Source: Thermoplasmata archaeon (GTDB taxonomy: Archaea > Thermoplasmatota > Thermoplasmata > UBA184). From it: DNA of 7,500 bases. Under the pieces are notes generated by a model. It did not search any database. It saw only the letters and a program-made list of their open reading frames with translations, and was not told where the DNA came from. The translations under genes were made by a program, and so were the position numbers. The stretch is taken from assembly GCA_021827545.1 (NCBI GenBank), contig JAKAVH010000207.1, positions 1-7,500 on the forward strand, given 5' to 3'. Within the stretch, counting starts at the first letter, position 1. Each line of letters begins with the position of its first letter. Of the stretch, positions 1 to 5,910 are shown piece after piece.

Positions 1-551
1 ACGACGAGCCGGTCTCCGACGCCCACGAAGGCGTCCCGGTCGAACGGCCAGCGGACGCTCCTCGTACGGCTCCCTTCCACGATCGAAACCGGTAGACGCG
101 GCTCGCTCTCCGGGACCGCCCAGACCGTCCGGGTTTCGGAGACCAAGGCCGCCCCCACCGAGCGTCCCTGAGCGGACTCGATCTTTCGCACTTCGAGCGC
201 GGGCTCGGAGCCCGGGAGCGCCGCGCCGACGGCGATGCGCGTCGATGCCGGAAAGCGCTGCCGAGACCGTTCCGAGGACGCACCCCGCGAGACGATCAGG
301 TCCACCTCGACCTCGGCCGGGGGCCGCACCTCGAACGCATGGGTCCAGCCGCACTCTCGGCACCGTGCAAGACCGCTTCCCGCCCCCGCTCCGCCCGAGA
401 CCCGCTGGTTCCACCGAACGATACGGTGCAGGGTGGGTCGCCCGCAGGTGTCGCAGAGGATCTGAGCGGCGTGCAAACGCGGCGGTAGCGCTCGGCGCGG
501 AGGCGTCTCCGCCCCCTCCGGCGCGGTCCCTGGTCCCTCCGGCGCGGACAC
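1..551 (-). CDS. HVO_0476-family zinc-ribbon protein (3' end beyond the window)
   Basis: About 183 codons are visible, running off the left edge with no stop in the window. Counting from the GTG at 551, two CxxCG knuckles are seen, C33-D-T-C36-G and C64-R-E-C67-G, which together would bind one zinc ion. A beta-rich region follows, with phrases such as DLIVSRG, RIAVGAALPG, TVWAVPE, PVSIVEGSRTRSVRW and FVGVGDRL. This layout matches, from memory, the conserved archaeal HVO_0476-type zinc finger family, whose function is unknown; a nucleic-acid or ribosome role is only a guess. The start is uncertain. GTG 551 is the first start after an in-frame TAG and lies about 26 nt below a TATA-like box. The TTG at 476 would remove a low-complexity Pro/Glu/Gly-rich leader of 25 residues and begin just before the first knuckle. 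The nearest upstream gene on the same strand is the epimerase, about 100 nt away. Confidence 0.75.
   Translation of the reverse strand, partial: MSAPEGPGTAPEGAETPPRRALPPRLHAAQILCDTCGRPTLHRIVRWNQRVSGGAGAGSGLARCRECGWTHAFEVRPPAEVEVDLIVSRGASSERSRQRFPASTRIAVGAALPGSEPALEVRKIESAQGRSVGAALVSETRTVWAVPESEPRLPVSIVEGSRTRSVRWPFDRDAFVGVGDRLV
514..547. repeat. 13-bp direct repeat, period 21
   Basis: The 13-mer ccctccggcgcgg occurs at 514-526 and again at 535-547, exactly 21 nt apart. On the minus strand, in the frame of the zinc-ribbon gene, it encodes two APEG units seven residues apart. The repeat falls between the two candidate starts (551 and 476), so it is either a disordered N-terminal tail or leader DNA. 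Confidence 0.6.
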
Positions 552-574
552 GGACCGTAGCTGCTCCTAGGGCA

Positions 575-580
575 CTTTAC
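575..580 (-). promoter_or_regulatory. weak TATA-like box for the zinc-ribbon gene
   Basis: The minus strand reads gtaaag here, an A-rich spot in very G+C-rich DNA. Its centre is about 26 nt from the GTG at 551, the normal distance from archaeal TATA box to transcription start, so the transcript would be leaderless. It is a poor match to a TATA consensus. A similar ctaaag lies upstream of egsA at 7051-7057. Confidence 0.3.
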
Positions 581-601
581 GCTTCTCCGCCCGCCCATTC
601 G

Positions 602-642
602 CCCGGGGGCGCCCCCGGTGCGATCCGAACCGCACCCCCGGG
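602..642. repeat. nested inverted repeats between epimerase and zinc-ribbon gene
   Basis: Positions 603-618 (ccgggggcgcccccgg) form a perfect 16-bp palindrome. In addition, 602-609 can pair with 635-642 (8 bp), and 617-622 with 631-636 (ggtgcg/cgcacc). These pairings compete, so the region could switch folds. It begins 9 nt past the epimerase stop codon and lies upstream of the zinc-ribbon gene. It may be an end-of-transcript structure or a protein-binding site. There is no T-tract to make it a typical archaeal terminator. Confidence 0.55.
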
Positions 643-651
643 AGAGGGGAT

Positions 652-1635
652 CTAGGCGGCACCGGGTGCGCGGGCCCCGAGCCCGGCAAGGTCGAGGATG
701 CGGGGAATCTCGTCGGGGAGATGGTGGAGGATCTTCACTCCCAGAAGTCGCTCGGTCATGGCCCGCGCGGTCTCGAAATCGGGCTCGACGAGCTCGATCC
801 CTCCGCGCGGGTTGGGGACCACCTCGATCCGGAGGGGAGCCCGGTCCGGGTGCGCCTTCGCGTACGCCCGGGCCACGAGCTCGGCCAGCTCCCGCACCGA
901 GCGGGTCTCGCCGCTCGCGACGTTGAACACCGAGGCCGCGGCCGGAGTCGAGGGACGGCGCAGAAAATCGACCGTGGCCTCCCAGTGGGAGAGCACGTCG
1001 TCGAGGTGGACGAAGTCCCGGCGTTGTGTTCCGGGTGCGTTGACCTCGAGGACGCCGCGGGCGGCTTGCCGGGCGAACAGCTCGAGGACGTTGGACTTGG
1101 TGATCCATCTTCCCGAGGCTTCGTATCCCCCGTAGATGTTGCTCTGTCGGAGCACCGCCGTCGGCACATCGCCGAGGTCCGACAGCTCGCGGGTCAGTGC
1201 CTCGCCGGCGGCCTTCTGCCTCGCGTACTCATGGGTCGGTCGTGCCGGAGTGTCTTCCCCGATCGGAAATCGGTCGGGGGCGCCGACGACCGACAGGCTG
1301 CTCGCGAAGGCCGCCGGGATCTTCCGCTCCCGGCACATCGCGTAGAGCCGACGGGTTCCCTCGACGTTCCTCCGGGCGGACCCTTCGGGGTCTCGCGCGC
1401 ATACCATCACGCCCGAAACGGCGCCGAGATGGAGAATGACATCCGCGTTCGAGAGGACCCGCAGCGCCGTGTCGCTCGCGAAGTCGAGGTCGAGGGCCGT
1501 CGCGCCCTCCGGTTCGACGCGGACCGGGCCCGACCGGTCGTCCAGCAGGAGTAGGTCGTGCCCCTGCCGCAGCAGCCGGGGCACGAGGGCCCCCCCGACG
1601 AAGCCGGTGGCCCCGGTGATCCCGATCCGCGCCAT
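652..1635 (-). CDS. NAD-dependent epimerase/dehydratase (extended SDR)
   Basis: This 327-residue protein is a typical length for extended short-chain dehydrogenases acting on nucleotide sugars (GalE, RmlB and relatives). The N-terminal Rossmann motif GATGFVG is at residues 8-14. N90-V-E-G-T is the usual NxxGT helix. S112/S113 (ASSLSVVG) supply the catalytic serine region, and Y137-A-R-Q-K141 is the YxxxK active site. RRDFVHLDDV at 205-214 is the conserved C-terminal substrate-domain motif. NAD is the likely cofactor; the sugar cannot be told from sequence. The ATG at 1635 is immediately followed by the Rossmann strand, so the start is firm, and a good TATA box lies 25 nt upstream. The gene is transcribed away from the two glycosyltransferases and probably supplies a sugar nucleotide for the same glycan. 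The tyrosine of the common VYG motif is replaced (VVG), which is tolerated in this superfamily. Confidence 0.92.
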   Translation of the reverse strand: MARIGITGATGFVGGALVPRLLRQGHDLLLLDDRSGPVRVEPEGATALDLDFASDTALRVLSNADVILHLGAVSGVMVCARDPEGSARRNVEGTRRLYAMCRERKIPAAFASSLSVVGAPDRFPIGEDTPARPTHEYARQKAAGEALTRELSDLGDVPTAVLRQSNIYGGYEASGRWITKSNVLELFARQAARGVLEVNAPGTQRRDFVHLDDVLSHWEATVDFLRRPSTPAAASVFNVASGETRSVRELAELVARAYAKAHPDRAPLRIEVVPNPRGGIELVEPDFETARAMTERLLGVKILHHLPDEIPRILDLAGLGARAPGAA

Positions 1636-1655
1636 TTCCCCTACCGGGCCGGCGG

Positions 1656-1664
1656 AATTATTAA
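1656..1664 (-). promoter_or_regulatory. TATA box for the epimerase gene
   Basis: The minus strand reads ttaataatt, the longest A/T run in this spacer, preceded by the purine-rich gggaacgg that could serve as the TFB-recognition element. Its centre is 25 nt upstream of the ATG at 1635, so transcription should start at or next to the start codon (leaderless mRNA). Confidence 0.65.
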
Positions 1665-1948
1665 CCGTTCCCGCCGAGCCCCGTGGTCCCCGGTGGAGGG
1701 GGCGCCGACCGCGTCCTCTTCGACCGGCCCGGGCGCCGGCTGCACGACGGCGGTGGCGAACCCGAGGGGCTCACGCGCGGATTCTGACGTCTGTCGTGCG
1801 GAGCGCTTCCCAGCATCCCGGGACACCGCCGCATACGGGAGGATAGCCGGGGCGCCCGCCCCTTAGGGGGCGCGGCGAGCCGGCCGGGATCCGACCCGGC
1901 GGAGCGGCGTTTCGGCGGCTCACCGAGGGACCCTGGGCTTGCCAAAGG

Positions 1949-1953
1949 ATATA
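1949..1953 (+). promoter_or_regulatory. TATA-like box for the GT4 gene
   Basis: The stretch ccaaaggatatagc contains atata with an A/G-rich TFB-element-like sequence just before it. A transcription start about 26 nt downstream would fall near 1977, giving a leader of about 10 nt before the GTG at 1987. The position argues against a start at TTG 1939, which would place this box inside the coding sequence. Confidence 0.4.
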
Positions 1954-1986
1954 GCTCCCGGGACCGAACGCAACGAGGGCACGGTC

Positions 1987-3117
1987 GTGCGGGTCGTCCT
2001 CGCGGTCCTCCGATATCTGCCCGCCTTGGGCGGCAGCACGCGGGTCGTGCAGCTTCTCGCCGAGGGAGTGGCGGCCCGGGGCCACGAGGTCACGGTCGTT
2101 ACCCAGGAGGAGCCGGGCTGTCCGGCGGAAGAACAGATCGGCGGCGTGTCGGTGGTTCGGCTCCGGATGCGGCATGTTGGGGGTTTCCGAGTCCCTCGGA
2201 ACTACCTCGGTCGGCTGCGCGGCCTCGACGCCGACGTCTTCCACCTGCACGGGAACCGGATCTGGTGTGCAGACTACTACTTCCCGTTCGCCCGCTCCTT
2301 CGACTGGCCGCAGGTGATCACGCCGCACGGTTTCTACCACTACTGGATGCGGCGCGGGACGATCCGCTGGCTCTACTACGACCACTACTTTCCCGGCCGC
2401 CTGCGCGCGTTCGATCGGTACATCGCGCTGACCGAAGGGGAGGCCCGTCAGGTGGTCGGCTGGAAGTTCCCTCCCGAGCGCCTCCGCACGATCCCGAACG
2501 GTATCGACCTCGGCGAATTCGCACTCCCGTCCGGAGATCCTGTGGCGACCCGTTCCTCCTGGGGGCTAACGGCCCGGCACCTCGCCGTCTACGTCGGCGG
2601 GCTCTACGACAACAAGCGGGTCGACCGTCTCGTGCGTGCGATCGCGCGGCTGCGGGGCGACTGGGGCCTCGTGGTCGTGGGGGTCGATGTCCCCGGCTCG
2701 GCCTACGATCGAGCCCACTGCGAAGCGCTGGCGCGTGACCTCGGCGTTCCGGTTCGCTTCCTCGGACCGACTTCGCGAGAAGACGTGCTCGACGCGCTCG
2801 GCGCGGCGGATGCGTACGTGCAGGGCAGCGCGTTCGAGGGGTTCGGAATCGGCTTGCTCGAAGCGATGGCCGCCGGGTTGCCGTTCGTGGCCTACGACGC
2901 CGGGGCGGCTCGCGAGCTCGCGGCGACCGGGGCGGGCTTCGTGGTCGGTTCGGACGAGGAGATGGCGGCCCGACTGACGGAGGTGGTGGACCATCGGGAG
3001 ACGTTCACGCGGGCGGCCCGCGACGCGATACCGGCCTATTCCGCCGAGCGGATGGTCGATCGTCACCTCGACCTCTACCGTTCCGTCCTTCGGACCGCGC
3101 CGAGGTCGGAGCGGTAG
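1987..3117 (+). CDS. GT4-family (GT-B fold) glycosyltransferase
   Basis: This 376-residue protein transfers a sugar from a nucleotide-sugar donor to a glycan or lipid-linked acceptor, presumably at the cytoplasmic face of the membrane. Numbering from GTG 1987, the N-terminal domain starts with a hydrophobic strand, then GGSTRVVQLLAEG (15-27), the acceptor-side glycine loop. VFHLHGN and TPHG (about 113-115) follow. The linker region has IPNGID (169-174). The C-terminal donor domain begins AVYVGGLYDNKRVDRL, with lysine 210, and ends with the ExxxxxxxE signature E284-GFGIGLL-E292. These are hallmarks of CAZy family GT4. The frame stays open upstream to a TTG at 1939. GTG 1987 is preferred because it directly precedes the first strand and lies properly below the TATA-like box. 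GT2 follows 56 nt downstream on the same strand. Donor and acceptor are unknown, and there is no signal peptide or membrane segment. Confidence 0.9.
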   Translation: MRVVLAVLRYLPALGGSTRVVQLLAEGVAARGHEVTVVTQEEPGCPAEEQIGGVSVVRLRMRHVGGFRVPRNYLGRLRGLDADVFHLHGNRIWCADYYFPFARSFDWPQVITPHGFYHYWMRRGTIRWLYYDHYFPGRLRAFDRYIALTEGEARQVVGWKFPPERLRTIPNGIDLGEFALPSGDPVATRSSWGLTARHLAVYVGGLYDNKRVDRLVRAIARLRGDWGLVVVGVDVPGSAYDRAHCEALARDLGVPVRFLGPTSREDVLDALGAADAYVQGSAFEGFGIGLLEAMAAGLPFVAYDAGAARELAATGAGFVVGSDEEMAARLTEVVDHRETFTRAARDAIPAYSAERMVDRHLDLYRSVLRTAPRSER

Positions 3118-3173
3118 GGCCGGCGCACCGAACAGCCCTTATCGACCGAACGGCTCGCACGGACGACTCCGGC

Positions 3174-4202
3174 ATGAGCGGATCAGCGGCGCGGGAGGGC
3201 CAGCCCGCAGGGTCCGTCGACTCGACGCCGCCCGTGCCCGGGGGGGACGGGCACGTGCCGCAGCCTCGCGTGAGCGTCGTCGTGATCGCCCACACTCGGC
3301 TCAGCTACCTCGTGCGGGCGGTGGAGTCGGCGACCCGCCAGTTCCCGGACGAAGTCGTCGTCGTCGAGTTCTCCCGGGACCCGTCGGTCGATGCGGAGCT
3401 CGTTCGGCTCGGCGCCCGGGTCTTTCCCACCCGGGAGGGGTATCCCGGCGGCAAGTTCGCGGACGGCATCGATCACTGTCGGGGAGACGTGGTCGTATTC
3501 CTTGACGACGATGACGTCCTGCTCCCCGGAAAGATCGCGCGCGTGCGGGAGGTGTTTTCCGATCCTGAGGTGGTCTTCCACGCGAACCGCTACGCGACGT
3601 TCGCGGACGCTCCTCCCGCGCAGGGCAGGATCGGACCGGTGGAGGTGTTCGACACCCGCTCGGGCAACCAGTACCGACGTGGCCTACGGCCCGTGATCGC
3701 CAGCTGTCTCACCGTCCGCCGGACGGCGATCCTTCCCTGGCTCGGCGATCTCCGTCGATTGACGATCGCCGACCATAGCGTGTTCATGATGGCGGTCACG
3801 GAGCGCCGGCGGATGGCGATGGACCAGAGCGTTCTCACCGGCTATCACCTCAACGTGTCGGAGGGGGTCGCCCGGGCGGCCAACTCGATCTGGGCGCGGC
3901 CGGGGAACCCCAATCAGGACATCGCGTGGATGCTGGACCTTCTGGACTCGCAGTCCGACGGGGCGCACGCTACGCTGAATCCCGCGGTCGTGAACGCGAT
4001 CCTCCATCTCGTGTTCCACACTCGGGAGACCGGGTTCCACGAGTACCGCAGGACCATGCGGGCGCTGCTCGATGGGGTCGGGCTCCGTCGCCCACTCACC
4101 GTACCGACCTTGCTGATGTTCGGCTATCCGCTCGCGCCGAAAGTCGCCGTCCGGCTGGCGGGCCTCTGGCAGTCTCACCGGCGCTTCCACGGCGAGCGGT
4201 AG
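3174..4202 (+). CDS. GT2-family (GT-A fold) glycosyltransferase
   Basis: This is a 342-residue protein. After a low-complexity, Gly/Pro/Ser-rich N-terminal tail of about 30 residues comes RVSVVVIAHTRLSYLVRAVES (32-52), the nucleotide-sugar-binding start of a GT-A domain. VVVFLDDDDVLLPGKI at 106-121 carries the acidic DxD metal-binding cluster (D111-D114). IADHSVFMMAV (198-208) fits the position of the family's general-base region. The C-terminal third (about 230-342) is not recognisable beyond an amphipathic helical character, and no clear membrane segment is seen. ATG 3174 is taken as the start. GTG at 3255 (residue 28) would give a protein without the tail. There is no Shine-Dalgarno. A weak box, ccttatcg, at 3137-3144 is about 33 nt upstream, so the gene may have its own promoter or share the GT4 transcript. 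Its glycan product is not predictable. Confidence 0.88.
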   Translation: MSGSAAREGQPAGSVDSTPPVPGGDGHVPQPRVSVVVIAHTRLSYLVRAVESATRQFPDEVVVVEFSRDPSVDAELVRLGARVFPTREGYPGGKFADGIDHCRGDVVVFLDDDDVLLPGKIARVREVFSDPEVVFHANRYATFADAPPAQGRIGPVEVFDTRSGNQYRRGLRPVIASCLTVRRTAILPWLGDLRRLTIADHSVFMMAVTERRRMAMDQSVLTGYHLNVSEGVARAANSIWARPGNPNQDIAWMLDLLDSQSDGAHATLNPAVVNAILHLVFHTRETGFHEYRRTMRALLDGVGLRRPLTVPTLLMFGYPLAPKVAVRLAGLWQSHRRFHGER

Positions 4203-4321
4203 AGCGACCGATCCTCGAGACCCGGTCCGACTTCCCCGGCCTGAAACCACGACAGGCTCCCTTCCACCGAAGTCGCAGCCTCCGGTGTCCGCTCCCCACC
4301 CGTCGGGGCGCCCGTAACGTG

Positions 4322-4346
4322 CGGATGCGCTCGCTTCGCGCATCCG
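4322..4346. repeat. 9-bp perfect inverted repeat in the convergent gap
   Basis: The sequence cggatgcgc (4322-4330) is followed by a 7-base loop and its exact reverse complement at 4338-4346. It sits in the 161-bp gap between the stop codons of GT2 and the methyltransferase, closer to the latter. It could mark a bidirectional transcript end. No U-rich tract follows on either strand. Confidence 0.6.
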
Positions 4347-4363
4347 GGGGAGTCGCGACGCGG

Positions 4364-5293
4364 CTACTCTCCCGTTGGCGAAGGGGGCGTCCGCTCGCGC
4401 GGATCCGCGGAAACGACTGGTCCGGTCCCCTCCCGGACCGGGGGCGGGTCGTTCGGTCGGACTACCGCGATCGAGTGCGACGCCAAGCGACGGCCGAAAT
4501 GGCCCGCGAAACGGTCGAGCCGCGCGTAGAATCCGAGCGCGCCGGAGAGCCGCCCGCCGGTCGGCGCGGTCCGGCCTTGGGCGACCGTGTACGCCCGCTC
4601 GATCCTCCAGTCGTGGAACCTCAGGAACTCGAGCAGGGCCCGGAACGTAAACACCCGAATGTGTCCGACGACGCTCCACCGGGTCGCTCCCGGGAACCCG
4701 AATCGCGTCACGGTGCTCACCTCGGTGTCGAGCGGCTGCCACCCGAGGAGCAGCGAGAGACGGCTCACGAGACTGGAAAGATTCGGTGTCGTCAGGAGGA
4801 GGACGCCGCCCGGGCGCAAAAGGCGGCGGCAGAAGGCGAGCATGGCGTCGGGATCATAGACGTGCTCGATGACCTCCACCGCGAGGATGAGGTCCACGGA
4901 ATGGGGCGGGACGTGCGCCGCGAGCTCCGTCCAGGGTCTGGCGACGTCCCCGAACGCCGACACCGGCATAGCGCCTTGGCGAGATTCTAGCCACGCTTGT
5001 TGGTGGATTCGCTGACGGTCCGCAAGGAGCTGGAGGTTCGCGCCCGAGCGTCCACCGAAGTCCACGACGGTCCCTAATTCCATGCCGGTCGCCGCCACCG
5101 CCTCGTCGAGGATGCGCGTCAGGAGGCCGCCCTCTTGCAACTGGAGGCGCTTGGTCGCGAGCTCGACCTCGATCGGCATGGGAGGTCGGCGAGCGTAGAA
5201 CGCCCGCGCTCCCTCGAGCGCATCGCCCGAAGGATCAGCGTCTCCCCCGGGCCGACGGTCGTTCGTGGACGGCGTCGTATTCGATCCTTCCAA
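4364..5293 (-). CDS. class I SAM-dependent methyltransferase
   Basis: This is a 309-residue protein from TTG 5293. Numbered from there, VVDFGGRSGAN (76-86) is SAM-binding motif I; the usual GCG is GGR, so it is a variant. VDLILAVEVIEHVYDPDAM (133-151) is the motif II region with the typical VIEH, and LLRPGGVLLLTTPN (158-171) is motif III. A hydrophobic SLVSRLSLLLGW patch and a HIRVFTFRALLEFLRFHDW segment follow, as in small-molecule and sugar methyltransferases of glycan clusters. The first 38 residues and the last 30 are low-complexity and probably disordered. The frame is open up to TTG 5389 inside the tRNA-Pro gene, which cannot be the true start. TTG 5293 has a strong upstream GGTGGAGG. 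ATG 5179 is a shorter alternative that keeps all motifs. Convergence with two glycosyltransferases suggests a role in capping or decorating a glycan, but the acceptor is unknown. Confidence 0.82.
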   Translation of the reverse strand: MEGSNTTPSTNDRRPGGDADPSGDALEGARAFYARRPPMPIEVELATKRLQLQEGGLLTRILDEAVAATGMELGTVVDFGGRSGANLQLLADRQRIHQQAWLESRQGAMPVSAFGDVARPWTELAAHVPPHSVDLILAVEVIEHVYDPDAMLAFCRRLLRPGGVLLLTTPNLSSLVSRLSLLLGWQPLDTEVSTVTRFGFPGATRWSVVGHIRVFTFRALLEFLRFHDWRIERAYTVAQGRTAPTGGRLSGALGFYARLDRFAGHFGRRLASHSIAVVRPNDPPPVREGTGPVVSADPRERTPPSPTGE

Positions 5294-5297
5294 AGAG

Positions 5298-5305
5298 CCT
5301 CCACC
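5298..5305 (-). promoter_or_regulatory. Shine-Dalgarno supporting TTG 5293
   Basis: The minus strand reads ggtggagg, ending four bases before the TTG, with the GGTG part eight bases away. Both parts are complementary to the archaeal 16S 3' end. No comparable site precedes the ATG at 5179. The start is therefore set at 5293. Confidence 0.45.
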
Positions 5306-5349
5306 CGTACCGGGGAACTCACGCCGACGGACCGGTCTCGATGCGGCGA

Positions 5350-5458
5350 TGGGGCTGCCCGAATTTGAATCGGGGTCCCGGGCTCCCAAAGCCCGAAGGA
5401 TGGACCAGTAGAGCGGACGGAGGCGCCTTCCTCGCGCCCGTAGCTACCCCACAGCCCC
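5350..5458 (-). tRNA. tRNA-Pro (anticodon TGG) with D-loop intron
   Basis: On the minus strand the acceptor stem ggggctg (5458-5452) pairs perfectly with cagcccc (5357-5351), followed by discriminator A at 5350; CCA is not encoded. The anticodon arm is cgggc-TTTGGGA-gcccg (5395-5379), giving anticodon TGG (5388-5386), which reads CCA and other proline codons. The T-arm is cccga-TTCAAAT-tcggg. T8-G9 and the start of the D-arm (gggtag) are normal, but about 35 bases interrupt the D-loop before ctggtccatcct. Removing them gives a D-arm close to archaeal tRNA-Pro and a mature body of 74 nt. The gene lies 14 nt after the UPF0179 stop and 56 nt before the methyltransferase start, all on one strand. 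No clear TATA box of its own was found, so co-transcription is possible. Confidence 0.9.
5409..5443 (-). other. putative non-canonical tRNA intron (D-loop)
   Basis: About 35 bases lie between D-loop bases G15 and C16. The ends are ambiguous by one or two bases because ct occurs at both junctions; 5407-5441 gives the same mature tRNA. Inside, ggcgc (5438-5434) can pair with gcgcc (5426-5422) around a 7-base loop. The outer gtag of the 5' exon can pair with ctac at the 3' junction. A strict bulge-helix-bulge (3-base bulges, 4-bp central helix) could not be drawn, so the splice sites are provisional. Confidence 0.6.
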
Positions 5459-5472
5459 GCATCGCGGTCGGA

Positions 5473-5901
5473 CTAGACGGCCTCGACCCGTTTCAACGTT
5501 CGGCCGATCCGGCACTCGGCCGTGCCGGGAGTGACCGCGCCGATCCGGTATCGCTGCTTCGCGGGGAGCGATGGGCCGGCGCAGTCCCACCAGTTCGGGC
5601 AGTCCAGCCGTCGGCACGGATACCGTCCGACCTCGACCGAGCTCCCGACGATCGCGCTGCGGTGGTCGACCACGAGCGATCGCGGGACGGCCTTCACCTC
5701 GACGACGTTCGCCTCGGTCTCCTGGAGGGCGCAGGGGTGCGCCACCGAGCGGACCTTCACGACGGTGTACCGCCGTCCGGGGTCGAGCGTAAGGCAGGCG
5801 TGGCGGTACGGGCAGGTCCGGCACACCGGGCCTCCCCCCTCGTAGACGAACTCGTATCCCTCGCGTGCCTCCGCTTTCGACAGCAACGTGATCTCGGCCA
5901 T
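5473..5901 (-). CDS. UPF0179 family cysteine-rich protein
   Basis: This 142-residue protein matches the archaeal UPF0179 family in length and pattern. It opens with EITLLSKAEAREGYEFVYEG. Eight cysteines follow (C27, C30, C36, C57, C96, C101, C107, C130), in groups CRTCPYRHAC, HPC, CRRLDCPNWWDC and a lone C near the end. The C-terminus RIGRTLKRVEAV is also family-like. The cysteines could hold zinc or an iron-sulphur cluster. The biochemical function is unknown. ATG 5901 is set by a Shine-Dalgarno (GGTGA, 5915-5911) that overlaps the stop codon of egsA, leaving a 9-nt spacer, so the two genes are almost surely co-transcribed and perhaps translationally linked. tRNA-Pro follows 14 nt after the stop. 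Confidence 0.9.
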   Translation of the reverse strand: MAEITLLSKAEAREGYEFVYEGGGPVCRTCPYRHACLTLDPGRRYTVVKVRSVAHPCALQETEANVVEVKAVPRSLVVDHRSAIVGSSVEVGRYPCRRLDCPNWWDCAGPSLPAKQRYRIGAVTPGTAECRIGRTLKRVEAV

Positions 5902-5910
5902 CGGTCCCGC

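Larger units (their letters stand above)
1636..1986. other. 351-base divergent intergenic region
   Basis: This separates the minus-strand epimerase from the plus-strand GT4 gene. It holds the epimerase TATA box near its left end and a TATA-like box for GT4 near its right end. Between them are two short G+C-rich hairpins: gcccc/ggggc around ttag at about 1858-1870, and gccggg/cccggc at about 1884-1901. The open frames crossing it (for example 1641-1826 and 1661-1945, minus) show no family-like protein. I see no tRNA, C/D-box RNA or mobile-element end. Confidence 0.6.

Noticed and set aside
296..1108. 270-residue minus-strand frame across the epimerase and zinc-ribbon genes
   Set aside because: It is out of frame with both real genes, crosses the palindromic spacer and is rich in Arg and Pro only.
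1884..1901. T-arm-like hairpin ccggg/cccgg in the divergent spacer, considered as part of a tRNA
   Set aside because: The loop does not match TTCRANY, and no acceptor or anticodon arm can be drawn around it.
1939..1986. TTG start for the GT4 gene, adding 16 residues
   Set aside because: The added residues precede the first strand of the fold and would include the TATA-like box at 1949-1953. GTG 1987 fits better.
4322..4346. Intrinsic terminator call for the convergent-gap hairpin
   Set aside because: There is no T-rich tract on either strand, and archaeal termination depends on T-tracts rather than on hairpins. It is kept only as an inverted repeat.
3684..4990. Long frames on both strands across the GT2/methyltransferase junction (3684-4742 minus, 3926-4990 plus)
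   Set aside because: They overlap well-supported genes and show no recognisable domain.
5294..5389. Upstream TTG start of the methyltransferase at 5389
   Set aside because: It lies inside the anticodon loop of tRNA-Pro. The first 13 codons would be tRNA sequence.
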